64,000 nucleotides of DNA from Frigidibacter sp. (GTDB lineage Bacteria; Pseudomonadota; Alphaproteobacteria; Rhodobacterales; Rhodobacteraceae). The stretch spans positions 1 to 64,000 of the forward strand of contig NZ_JAUYTT010000014.1 of NCBI RefSeq assembly GCF_030695035.1, given 5' to 3'. Numbering within the stretch: position 1 is the stretch's first letter; each line of letters starts with the position of its first letter. Shown here one piece after another: positions 35,731 to 49,146 of this stretch. A program made the position numbers and the translations under genes. A model generated the notes under the pieces. That model was not told the origin of the DNA. It ran no database searches and saw nothing but the letters and a program-made list of their open reading frames with translations.

Positions 35731-38231
35731 GCGTCGCCTTCCGCATCGCGCTGCGCGAGCTGCGGGGCGGGATCGGCGGGTTCCGGGTGTTCCTGCTGTG
35801 CCTGATCCTTGGCGTCGCGGCGATTGCCGCCGTGGGCACGCTGCGCGAAGGCATCCGGCGGGGGCTGGACGCTCAGGGCGCGGTGCTGCTTGGCGGCGAT
35901 GCGCAGATGGAGTTCACCTATCGCTATGCCAGCCCCGATGAGCGGGCCTGGATGGACGAGCGTGCCACCGGCCTGTCGGAGATCGTGGATTTCCGGTCCA
36001 TGGCCGTGGTGGGCGAGGACCGGGCGCTGACGCAGGTGAAGGGCGTCGACGCCGCCTATCCGCTGGTGGGCGAGGTGGTGCTGGAGCCTGCAATGCCGCT
36101 GGCCGAGGCGCTGGCGGGCAGTGGCGCGGTGATGGACGGGGTGCTGGCCGACCGGCTGGGGCTGGCCGTGGGCGACCGGTTCCGGCTGGGGCAGGCCGAG
36201 TTCCGGCTGGCCGCGCGGCTGCTGCGAGAGCCGGACAGCGCGGCGGGCGGCTTCGGCCTTGGCCCGCGCACCATCGTCAGCACCGGCGATCTGGCGGGCT
36301 CGGGCCTGCTGGAGCCGGGGACGCTGTTCGAGACCGAATACCGCATGACCCTGCCGCCCACGGCCGACCTGAGCGCGATGCGGGCTGAGGCCGAGGCCGC
36401 CTTCCGTGACAGCGGGATGAGCTGGCAGGACCGCCGCCGCGGCGCGCCGGGCGTGGACCGGTTCGTGGAGCGGATCGGGTCCTTCCTCGTGCTGGTGGGG
36501 CTTGCCGGGCTGGCGGTGGGCGGCGTCGGCATCTCTGCCGCCGTGCGCGCCTATCTGGACCGCAAGACCGAGGCGATTGCGGTGCTGAAGGCGCTTGGGG
36601 CGACCGGCGGCACGATCCTTGCCGCCTATATGCTGCAGATCGGCGCGCTGACCGTGCTGGGGGTGGTGCTTGGCCTGCTGCTTGGCGGTAGCCTGCCTGT
36701 GCTGGCCGCGCCCTTGATTTCCGCGCAGATGCCGATCCCGGTGGAGCTGGGGTTTGCGCCCGGCGCACTGGCCGAGGCGGCGCTGTATGGCACGCTGACG
36801 GCGGCGATCTTCACGCTCTGGCCGCTGTCGCGGCTGCGCGAGGTGCGGGCGGCGGCGCTGTTCCGCGACCTTGGACCGGGGCGACGGGCCTGGCCCGGCC
36901 TTGGCATGGCGGCGGCGATGGCGCTGCTGGTGGCGGCGCTGGTCGGCGCCGCGGTGGGATTTTCGGGCGTGCCGGAGCTGGCGCTTGGCACGCTTGGCGG
37001 GGTGATCGCGGCGCTGGCGGTGCTGGCGCTGGCGGCCTGGGCCTTGGGCGGGCTGGCAAGGCGGCTGGCGGGGTTGGCGCTGATGCGCGGGCGGCCGGGG
37101 CTGCGGCTGGCGCTGTCGGCCATCGGCGGGCCGCGGGCCGAGGCGGCACCGGTGATCCTGTCGCTGGGGCTGGGGCTGGCGGTGCTGGCGGCGGTCGGGC
37201 AGATCGACGCCAACCTGCGCGCCGCCATCGACCGCGACCTGCCCGAGGTCGCGCCGAGCTACTTCTTCGTCGACATCCAGAACGACCAGATCGACGGTTT
37301 CCGCGAACGGCTGGACTCTGACGCGGCGGTCAGCCGGGTCGACAGCGCGCCGATGCTGCGGGGGATCATCACGCAGATCAACGGGTTGGACGCCCGCACC
37401 GTCGCGGGCAGCCATTGGGTGCTGAATGGCGACCGGGGGGTAACCTACTCGGACCGGCCGCCGGCGAACACCACGATCACCGCGGGCGAATGGTGGCCCG
37501 AGGGTTATGACGGCCCGCCGCAGGCCAGCTTTTCCGCCGAAGAGGCGGCCGAGATCGGGCTGAAGCTGGGCGACCGGATCACGGTGAACATCCTTGGCCG
37601 GGATCTGGAGGCGGAGGTGACGAGCTTCCGCGTGGTGGACTTTTCCACCGCCGGGATCGGCTTCGTGATCGCGTTGAACCCCGGCGCGCTGGCCGGTGCG
37701 CCGCATACCCATATCGCCACGGTCTATGCCGAGGAGGCCGCCGAGGCCGCGATTTTGCGTGATCTGGCAACCGCTTACCCGAACATCACCGCAATCCGCG
37801 TGCGCGATGCCATCGACCGCGTGGCCGAGGCGCTTACGGCGATTGCGCGGGCGACGGCGATTGCGGCGGCGGGGACGTTGGTCACCGGCTTCGTGGTGCT
37901 GATCGGGGCGGCGGCGGCGGGCGAAAGGGCGCGGGTCTATGAGGCGGCGCTGCTGAAGGTGCTGGGGGCGAGCCGGGGACGGATCCTTGGGTCATTCGCG
38001 CTGCGGTCGGCGATCATGGGCGCTGCGGCGGGGGTGGTAGCAGTTGCGTTTGGCGGTGTGGCGGGCTGGGCGGTGATGACCTTTGTCATGGAGGCGGAGT
38101 TCCGGTTCGAGCCGGTGTCGGCCATCGCCATCGTCACGGGTGGCGCGGCGGCGACCTTGCTGGCCGGATTGTTCTTTGCGCTCAGGCCCTTGGCGGCGCG
38201 GCCGGCGCAGGTTTTGCGGGCGCGGGACTGA
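35727..38231 (+). CDS. FtsX-like permease (YbbP-like)
   Basis: MSVAFRIALRELRGGIGGFRVFLLCLILGVAAIAAVG; multiple TM; ATGA overlap with upstream ATPase. Confidence 0.9.
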
Positions 38232-38233
38232 GG

Positions 38234-40717
<2,484 letters not shown>

Positions 40718-40822
40718 GGGCTGGGCTCCGGGGGGTCGGTTATGGGAACCTAGACCCGGGGGCGGGATGTTTCAAGAGTTGTTGAAATGTCGAGGTGTCG
40801 CGGGCCATATGCGCCGCGATGT

Positions 40823-41031
40823 CCAGCTTGGCACCCCGGCGCGATCAGGCGGCTTGCCAGTGGCAAGCCGACCGCGTCGGTTGCCCGGAGGCGTGAGCCG
40901 GAGGGCAAGGGGTGGAGACATAGGCTCTAAGGGTTCCAAATTCTGATGGGTCCGCCCCGGTGGGCACGACTGTGCCCGCCACGGGGGGGCGGGCACAGCA
41001 GAATTTTGTCGACGGCCAAAATTCTGCAAGG
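40823..41031 (-). repeat. Copy B of hairpin-rich intergenic repeat, inverted relative to copy A
   Basis: Reverse complement aligns with 33311..33516; hairpins at 40970..40998 and 40999..41026. Confidence 0.88.
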
Positions 41032-41088
41032 CGACCGTTGCGAGGGATAAGGGAGGGCGGTGTTTGCCCGAGGGGGCGAAGGGCGGGG

Positions 41089-41784
41089 TCAGACCGTCAG
41101 CAGGTTCCTGACCGAATCCCCATCCATGTCGGCCCGCACCCCGGCGCGGATGACCTGGCCGCGTTCCAGCACGATGAAGTCATCCGCCAGATCCCGGGCG
41201 AAGTCGAAATACTGCTCGACCAGCACGATCGCCATGTCGCCCTTGCCGCGCAGGTATTTGATGGCGCGGCCGATATCCTGGATGATCGAGGGCTGGATGC
41301 CCTCGGTCGGTTCGTCCAGCACTAGCAGCCGGGGGCGGGTGACCATCGCGCGGCCGATGGCAAGCTGCTGCTGCTGGCCGCCGGAGAGGTCGCCGCCGCG
41401 GCGGTTCATCATCTGGGCGAGGACGGGGAAGAGGTCGAACACCTCATCGGGCACGCGGCGCTCGCGCCGGGGCAGGAGGGAGAAGCCGGTCTCGAGGTTC
41501 TCGCGCACGGTCAGCAGCGGGAAGATCTCGCGCCCTTGGGGCACGAAGGCGATGCCGGCGCGGGCGCGGGCCTCGGGGCGCAGGCGCGAGAGGTCGCGGC
41601 CTTCCCACTCCATCTTGCCGGACTTGATCTGCTGGCGGCCGGTGATGGCGCGCAGAAGCGTGGTCTTGCCGACGCCGTTGCGCCCCAGGACCGAGGTGAC
41701 GCGGCCGGGATGGGCACTCATCGACACGCCGCGCAGGGCCTGAGCGGCGCCGTAGAACACGTCGATCTCGCGGATATCCAGCAT
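41089..41784 (-). CDS. urtE: Urea ABC transporter ATP-binding protein UrtE
   Basis: MLDIREIDVFYGAAQALRGVSM, GRNGVGKTTLLRAI, LSGGQQQQLAIGRA, EPTEGIQPSII. Confidence 0.92.
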   Translation of the reverse strand: MLDIREIDVFYGAAQALRGVSMSAHPGRVTSVLGRNGVGKTTLLRAITGRQQIKSGKMEWEGRDLSRLRPEARARAGIAFVPQGREIFPLLTVRENLETGFSLLPRRERRVPDEVFDLFPVLAQMMNRRGGDLSGGQQQQLAIGRAMVTRPRLLVLDEPTEGIQPSIIQDIGRAIKYLRGKGDMAIVLVEQYFDFARDLADDFIVLERGQVIRAGVRADMDGDSVRNLLTV

Positions 41785-41785
41785 G

Positions 41786-42519
<734 letters not shown>

Positions 42520-42523
<4 letters not shown>

Positions 42524-43623
42524 GCCTTGGCCTCTTGCAATGCGGGGGCGGGCTTCTTCTTGCGGGCGAAGGTCTCCTCGATCAGGCCAAGCACGCCCTT
42601 GGGCAGGAACAGGGTGACGAGGATGAAGAGCCCGCCGAGGGCGAAGAGCCAAAATTCGGGGAACCAGCCGGTGAAGAGGGTCTTGGCCAGCGCCACGAGG
42701 ATCGCGCCGAGGGCCGCGCCGACGAGCGTGCCGCGGCCGCCGAGGGCGACCCAGATCACGATCTCGATGGAGTTGGCGGGGCTGAATTCGCCGGGGTTGA
42801 TGATGCCGACCTGCGGGGTGTAGAGCGCGCCGGCGACGCCGGCCATCATGGCGGAGACGACGAAGATGAAGAGTTTGTAGCCTTCGACCCGATAGCCCAT
42901 GAAGCGGGTGCGGCTTTCGGCATCGCGGATGCAGACGAGGATCATCCCCAGTTTCGATGTGGTGATGGCGCGGGCGATCAGCAGGCCAAGGGCCAGAGCA
43001 ATCGCGGTGCAGACGAACAGCCCGGCGCGGGTGGCGTCGGACTGGATCGGGAAGCCAAGCACATCCTTGAAGTCGGTCAGGCCGTTATTGCCGCCAAAGC
43101 CCATCTCGTTGCGGAAGAAGGCGAGTTGCAGGGCGTAGGTCATCGCCTGGGTGATGATCGACAGGTAGACGCCGGTGACGCGGCTGCGGAAGGCGAACCA
43201 GCCGAAGAGGAAGGCCAGCGCGCCGGGGACCAGCATCACCATCAGCGAGGCGAACCAGAAATTGTCAAAGCCCATCCAGAACCACGGGAGTTCGTCCCAG
43301 CTGAGGAAGACCATGAAATCGGGCAGGTCGGGATTGGCATAGACGCCGCGGTCGCCGATCTCGCGCATCAGGTGCATTCCCATGGCGTAGCCGCCAAGGG
43401 CGAAGAAGGCGCCGTGACCGAGGCTGAGGATGCCGCAGAAGCCCCAGACCATATCCAGCGCCACCGCCAGCAGCGCGTAGCAAAGGTATTTGCCGAGCAA
43501 CGAGACGATGTAGCTGGGCACCACCTTGCCGTCGAAGGCGAGGTTGCCGATGGGCACGGCCACTGTCAGCACGAAGAGGCCGGCCAGGAAGATGCCCATG
43601 CGGCGGTCGATGAGAGAGGTCAT
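42520..43623 (-). CDS. urtC: Urea ABC transporter permease UrtC
   Basis: LIV-type permease ALDMVWGFCGILSLGHGAFFALGGYAMGMHLMR; start at MTSLIDRRMG. Confidence 0.92.
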
Positions 43624-43738
43624 GCGCTGGGGTCCTTTGGGGCGGGCTCGGCAGGCGGTGCAGGCGGCGGCGTCAGCAGGCCGGGCGGTAGCGGCATCGA
43701 CAGCAGCGAACGGCAGAGGGGAAATGCGGGCATCCGGG

Positions 43739-45334
43739 TCAGCCCTCGACCGCGCGGCCCTTGACGGCGAAGAGACCGCGGGGGCGTTTCTGGATGAAGA
43801 GGATGATGGCGACGAGCACGATGATCTTGGCCAGCACCGCGCCGGCATAGGGTTCCAGGAACTTGTTGACGATGCCGAGGCTAAAGGCGCCAGCCAGCGT
43901 GCCCCAGATATTGCCGGCGCCGCCGAAGACCACGACCATGAAACTGTCGACGATGTAGCTTTGGCCGAGGTTGGGGCTGACATTGTCGATCTGGCTGAGC
44001 GCGACGCCGGCGAGCCCGGCAATGCCGGCGCCAAGGCCGAAGGTCAGCGCATCGACCCAGTTGGTGCGGATGCCCATGCTGGCCGCCATCGGGCGGTTCT
44101 GGGTCACGGCGCGCATCTGCAGGCCGACGGCGGTGCGCTTCATCACGAAGAGCAGGACCGCGAAGACGGCGAGCGCGAAGATGAGGATCCAGAGCCGGTT
44201 CCAGGTGACGGTCATCTGCCCGACATCGAAGCTGCCCGACATCCAGGAGGGGTTGCCGACCTCGCGGTTGTTGGGGCCGAAGATCGAGCGGACGGATTGC
44301 TGCAGGATCAGGCTGACGCCCCAGGTGGCGAGCAGGGTTTCCAGCGCGCGGCCATAGAGGTGGCGGACGATGCCGCGCTCGATGGCGACGCCGACCGCGC
44401 CGGCGACGAGGAAGGCCAGCGGCGCCGCTATCAGCAGCGACCAGTCGAACAGGCCCGGCGCGTTCTGGCGGATGGTTTCCTGCACGGCATAGGTGGTGTA
44501 GGCGCCCAGCATCACCAGCTCGCCATGCGCCATGTTGATGACGCCCATCACGCCGAAGGTGATGGCGAGGCCGATAGCCGCGAGCAACAGGACGGAGCCG
44601 AGCGAGAGGCCGTACCAGATGTTCTGCGCCTGGCCCCAGAGCATCCGCGATTGCTCGATGGAGGCGAGGGCGGCGGCGGCAGCCTCGGCGATGTCGGGAT
44701 CTTCCGAGGCGGCAAAGGGGGTGAGGATGCGCTGGGCATCGGCATCGCCGCGATCGGCGATCACATCGATGGCCTCGCGCTTTTCGGCATCGGGAAAGTC
44801 GCCGTCGAGGATGGCGACGGCGCGGGCCTCTGCCAGGCGGGATTTGACGGCGGGGTTTTCCTCGCGCTGGAAGGCGGCGTCGAGGAGTTCGTATTGCGCG
44901 GCGTCGGGGGCGCGGAAGGCGGCATCGGCAGCGGCAAGGCGCTTGGCGGGGTCGGGGTCCGACAGGGTGAGGATGCCAAGCGCGGCGCGGATATCGCGGC
45001 GGAGCCCGTTGTTGACGCGGATGCGCTCGGCGGATGTGGCCTCGGCATCTGTCAGGGGCGTACCGGCCAGCGCATCGGCGGGGGCGGGGGCGAGGATCAC
45101 GACCTGGCCGGTGGTTTCGATGACGCCGAGGGCGCCGTCCAGCAGGGCGGTCAGGATCGCCTCGGCGCGCGGATCGCCGGTAAGGGCGATGGCGCCGACC
45201 ACGGCGCCGCGGGCAGAGTAGCTGCCTTCGGGCAGGCTGGTGACGAGAGCGTCAAAGTCTTGGGTTTGCGCCGAGGCGGGGGCGGCAAACATGGGCAGAA
45301 GCAGGGCCAGAAGACAGGCGCGCAGAAACAACAT
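43739..45334 (-). CDS. urtB: Urea ABC transporter permease UrtB with long N-terminal periplasmic extension
   Basis: Signal peptide plus ~220-residue Ala-rich helical region followed by LIV-type permease (ITFGVMGVINMAHGELVMLGAYTTY). Confidence 0.92.
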   Translation of the reverse strand: MLFLRACLLALLLPMFAAPASAQTQDFDALVTSLPEGSYSARGAVVGAIALTGDPRAEAILTALLDGALGVIETTGQVVILAPAPADALAGTPLTDAEATSAERIRVNNGLRRDIRAALGILTLSDPDPAKRLAAADAAFRAPDAAQYELLDAAFQREENPAVKSRLAEARAVAILDGDFPDAEKREAIDVIADRGDADAQRILTPFAASEDPDIAEAAAAALASIEQSRMLWGQAQNIWYGLSLGSVLLLAAIGLAITFGVMGVINMAHGELVMLGAYTTYAVQETIRQNAPGLFDWSLLIAAPLAFLVAGAVGVAIERGIVRHLYGRALETLLATWGVSLILQQSVRSIFGPNNREVGNPSWMSGSFDVGQMTVTWNRLWILIFALAVFAVLLFVMKRTAVGLQMRAVTQNRPMAASMGIRTNWVDALTFGLGAGIAGLAGVALSQIDNVSPNLGQSYIVDSFMVVVFGGAGNIWGTLAGAFSLGIVNKFLEPYAGAVLAKIIVLVAIILFIQKRPRGLFAVKGRAVEG

Positions 45335-45468
45335 GGGCAAATCCGCCTTGAGGCCGGAAGGGGAGGGGCAGCGACGGGCGGCGGGTCGTTACCGCGCCGC
45401 CCGCGACTGCGTATTCGTCGGGGCGCGACAACCGCCAACCGGCAGGTATCGCGCCCCTGGTGCCTGCG

Positions 45469-46764
45469 TCAGTTGGAGGCGCCGCCGCAGGTCTTTGTCT
45501 CGGTGTTGTAGTTGCCGCATTTCAGCTCGACCCAGTCCGAGGTGAGCACGGCGCTTTCGGGCAGGAAGTCCGACCAGGCATCGCCCTCGACCAGACCATC
45601 GGTTTCCCAGACCACGTCGAACTGGCCGTCATCCTGGATCTCGCCGACCAGAACCGGCTTGGTGATGTGGTGGTTCGGCAGCATGATCGAGGTGCCGCCG
45701 GTCAGGTTGGGAACCTCGATGCCGGGCAGCGCGTCGATGACCGCGTCGGCGTCGGTTGTGCCGGCCGCCTCGACCGCCTTCACCCACATGTTGAAGCCGA
45801 TGTAATGGGCTTCCATCGGGTCGTTGGTCACGCGCTCTTCGCTGCCGATGAAGGTCTGCCACTTCTCGATGAACTCGGCATTCTCGGGGGTGTCGACCGA
45901 CATGAAGTAGTTCCAGGCGGCGAGGTGGCCGACCAGCGGGGTGGTATCAAGGCCGGCCAGCTCTTCCTCGCCGACCGAGAAGGCGACGACGGGGATGTCT
46001 TCAGCCGAGACGCCCTGGTTGCCGAGTTCCTTGTAGAACGGCACGTTGGCATCGCCGTTGATGGTGGAGACGACGGCGGTCTTCTTGCCGGCGGAGCCGA
46101 AGGTCTTGATGTCGGACACGATCGTCTGCCAGTCGGAATGGCCGAAGGGCGTGTAGTTGATCATGATGTCTTCGGGGGCGACGCCCTTGCCGATCAGGTA
46201 GGCCTCGAGGATCTTGTTGGTGGTGCGCGGGTAGACATAGTCGGTGCCGGCCAGCACCCAGCGTTCCACGCCTTCCTCGGCCATCAGATAATCCACGGCC
46301 GGGATCGCCTGCTGGTTCGGGGCGGCGCCGGTGTAGAAGACGTTCTTCTGGCTTTCCTCGCCTTCATACTGCACCGGGTAGAACAGGATCGAGTTCAGCT
46401 CTTCGAACACCGGCAGCACCGATTTGCGCGAGACCGAGGTCCAGCAGCCGAAAACCACATCGACGCCGTTCGCCTCGATCAGCTCGCGCGCCTTTTCGGC
46501 AAAGAGCGGCCAGTCGGAGGCTGGGTCGACCACGACGGCCTCCAGCATCTTGCCGTTGATGCCGCCCTTCTTGTTCTGCTCGTCGATCAGCATCAGCATC
46601 ACGTCTTTGAGCGTGGTTTCCGAGATCGCCATCGTGCCGGACAGCGAGTGGAGGACGCCCACCTTGATGGTGTCATCCTGCGCGATGGCCGCGGTGGACA
46701 GCAGCAGCGAGGCAATGCCCGCCTTGAAAAGTGTCTTGGCCTTGAAGGTCATGACGGTCTTCAT
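45469..46764 (-). CDS. urtA: Urea ABC transporter substrate-binding protein UrtA
   Basis: DDTIKVGVLHSLSGTMAISETTLKD, FGCWTSVSRKSVLPVFEE. Confidence 0.94.
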   Translation of the reverse strand: MKTVMTFKAKTLFKAGIASLLLSTAAIAQDDTIKVGVLHSLSGTMAISETTLKDVMLMLIDEQNKKGGINGKMLEAVVVDPASDWPLFAEKARELIEANGVDVVFGCWTSVSRKSVLPVFEELNSILFYPVQYEGEESQKNVFYTGAAPNQQAIPAVDYLMAEEGVERWVLAGTDYVYPRTTNKILEAYLIGKGVAPEDIMINYTPFGHSDWQTIVSDIKTFGSAGKKTAVVSTINGDANVPFYKELGNQGVSAEDIPVVAFSVGEEELAGLDTTPLVGHLAAWNYFMSVDTPENAEFIEKWQTFIGSEERVTNDPMEAHYIGFNMWVKAVEAAGTTDADAVIDALPGIEVPNLTGGTSIMLPNHHITKPVLVGEIQDDGQFDVVWETDGLVEGDAWSDFLPESAVLTSDWVELKCGNYNTETKTCGGASN

Positions 46765-47121
46765 CCCTCTTATGAATGGTGCGCAAGGACATGGCTTCCC
46801 CGCCGCCGGACTCCCCATGAGTCCGGGCGCCCCCGCGCCAATCGTTGTTGCATCTTGCGTGGTGCCGGTTCCCCGTTCCCCCCACCGCATCCCGTTGGGG
46901 CGCCTTGGCGGCCCCGGAGATCAGGTTTGCAACTGCGGCGCGGTGTGTGAACTCTGCGTATGCCGCGCCGGGGTGGGTTGTGTCGGATTTGTGGCGCGAG
47001 CCCGGAAATGCCGACTTTTTGTGCGAAGCTGTCGTCAAATTGTGCGGAAACCAGTTCGGCCATGCCGCAAAGCGACCGATTCGGGTCGAAGCACGACGGG
47101 TGCAGTGGAACAGTGCATTAC

Positions 47122-47137
47122 ATTCTATATATTGAAT
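47122..47137. promoter_or_regulatory. SqrR/BigR-type operator candidate
   Basis: ATTCTATATATTGAAT = ATTC-N8-GAAT, 57 bp before the ATG at 47194. Confidence 0.6.
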
Positions 47138-47193
47138 TTGATGTGAGGCACCTGTATTCGAAGGGCCTGCTTTCCTGACATGGAGTTTTGCCG

Positions 47194-47397
47194 ATGTCCC
47201 TCGACCGTGCCGTTCTGGCCTTTGCCGGCGTGATGACCCTGCTGAGCGTGCTGCTGACGGCGCTCGTCTCGCCGCTGTTCATGTGGTTCACCGTGTTCAT
47301 CGGGTTGAATCTGCTGCAATCGGCTTTCACCGGGTTTTGCCCGGCCGCGATCCTGTTCCGCAAGCTGGGCGTGAAGGCGGGCTGCGCGTTCCAGTAA
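47194..47397 (+). CDS. DUF2892 (YgaP-like) membrane protein
   Basis: MSLDRAVLAFAGVMTLLSVLLTALVSPLFMWFTVFIGLNLLQSAFTGFCPAAILFRKLGVKAG. Confidence 0.87.
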   Translation: MSLDRAVLAFAGVMTLLSVLLTALVSPLFMWFTVFIGLNLLQSAFTGFCPAAILFRKLGVKAGCAFQ

Positions 47398-47465
47398 GGA
47401 TTCCCGGAACTTGTGCGATGAGGGGGGCGTTTGCTACAGTCTCGCCATCTCAGAGGGATAATCCG

Positions 47466-48041
47466 ATGACCATGCCTACCATCGCCCGCCGTACCCTGCT
47501 GGGCGGTATCGCCGCCGGGGCCGCGCTTGCTGCCCTGCCGCTCCGCGCCGCGACTGAAGCGCCGCTGGTGATCGCGCCGCAATTCATGCCGCAAGAGGTG
47601 CGGGTGCGCAAAGACATGGCGGTGGGATCGATCACCATCCTGTCGGACCAATTCTACCTCTATTTCATCGACCGGCCCGGCGTGGCCATCCGCTATGGCG
47701 TGGCGGTGGGGCGTGACGAGCTGAAATTCCGCGGCATGGCCGAGGTGGCGCGCAAGGTCGAATGGCCGAGCTGGCGCCCGACGCCCGAGATGATCGAGCG
47801 CAGCCCGGGGCATTACGCCAAATATGCCGACGGGATGCCGGGCGGGCCGACCAACCCCTTGGGCGCGCGGGCGCTGTACCTGTACCAGAACGGGCAGGAC
47901 ACGGCGATCCGCATCCATGGCACGACAGAGCCGCAATCCATCGGAAGCGCCGTGTCGAACGGCTGCATCCGCATGGTCAACTCGCATGTCATCGACCTGT
48001 ATCAGCGGGTGCCGCTGGGAACGCCGGTGGCGGTCTATTAA
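47466..48041 (+). CDS. L,D-transpeptidase (YkuD family)
   Basis: Tat-like RRTLLGG signal; IHGTTEPQSIGSAVSNGCIRM active-site motif. Confidence 0.92.
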   Translation: MTMPTIARRTLLGGIAAGAALAALPLRAATEAPLVIAPQFMPQEVRVRKDMAVGSITILSDQFYLYFIDRPGVAIRYGVAVGRDELKFRGMAEVARKVEWPSWRPTPEMIERSPGHYAKYADGMPGGPTNPLGARALYLYQNGQDTAIRIHGTTEPQSIGSAVSNGCIRMVNSHVIDLYQRVPLGTPVAVY

Positions 48042-48084
48042 GCCGCCGCTGGCGGTGCTGGATGCGCTGCGCTAAGGCTGGGCG

Positions 48085-49146
48085 ATGCCGGTAACCCTTG
48101 CCTCTATCCCCGACCTTGCACGCCTTGGCGTCGATGCGATCATCGACGTCCGCTCCCCGGCCGAATATGCCGAGGATCATGTGCCGGGCGCGATCAGCCT
48201 GCCGGTGCTGGATGACGAAGAACGCGCCCGCGTCGGCACCATCTACAAGCAGCAATCGCCGTTTCTGGCGCGCAAGATCGGCGCGGCGCTGGTGGCGCGG
48301 AATGCCGCCGCGCATCTGGAAGGGGCGCTGGCGGACAAGGGCGGCGGTTGGCGGCCCTTGGTCTATTGCTGGCGCGGGGGGCAGCGGTCGGGATCGTTCT
48401 CAACCATCCTCGCGCAGGTGGGCTGGCGCAGCGACACAATCGTCGGCGGCTACAAGACCTGGCGGCGGCTGGTGGTGGACATCACCCACGATCTGCCCTT
48501 CACCGCGCCGGTGGTGGTGCTGGACGGCAATACCGGCAGCGCCAAGACCGAGGTGCTGGCCCGCGCGGCGGCGCGGGGGGCGCAGGTGATCGACCTCGAG
48601 GGGCTCGCGAACCATCGCGGGTCGCTGTTCGGGGCGATGCCGGGCGGGCAGCCTTCCCAAAAGGCGTTCGAGGGGCGGCTGGCGGTGGCGCTGGCGGGAA
48701 TCGACCCTGCGCGGCCGGTGCTGGTGGAGGCGGAGTCCAATCGCATCGGCCGGGTGACGGTGCCCAAGTCGCTGTGGCTGGCGATGGTGGCGGCGCCGCG
48801 GGTGACGATTGAGGCTCCGCTGGGGGCGCGGGCGGGCTATCTGGCGGCGGCCTATGCCGACCTGACGGCGGACGCGGCGGCGCTGGCCGCCGTGGTCGAC
48901 AAGCTGCGCCCCTTCCATGCCCGCGAGGTGATCGAGCGCTGGCAGGGGATGGCCGGGGCCGGCGCCTTCGCGCCGCTGGCGGGCGAGTTGATGGCCGCGC
49001 ATTACGACCCGCGCTATGGCAAGGGCCGCGCCAAGCATGGGCCGGAGCGGGAGCGGGTGGTGCAGGCCGCGGCGCTGGATTCCGAAGGGCTGGACCGGCT
49101 GACCGATGCGGTACTGGCGGCGGTGAGCGAGCTTATTCCACGATAA
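48085..49146 (+). CDS. selU: tRNA 2-selenouridine synthase (SelU/MnmH)
   Basis: Rhodanese-like DVRSPAEYAEDHVPGA, CWRGGQRSGS, P-loop-like DGNTGSAKTEVL. Confidence 0.93.
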   Translation: MPVTLASIPDLARLGVDAIIDVRSPAEYAEDHVPGAISLPVLDDEERARVGTIYKQQSPFLARKIGAALVARNAAAHLEGALADKGGGWRPLVYCWRGGQRSGSFSTILAQVGWRSDTIVGGYKTWRRLVVDITHDLPFTAPVVVLDGNTGSAKTEVLARAAARGAQVIDLEGLANHRGSLFGAMPGGQPSQKAFEGRLAVALAGIDPARPVLVEAESNRIGRVTVPKSLWLAMVAAPRVTIEAPLGARAGYLAAAYADLTADAAALAAVVDKLRPFHAREVIERWQGMAGAGAFAPLAGELMAAHYDPRYGKGRAKHGPERERVVQAAALDSEGLDRLTDAVLAAVSELIPR

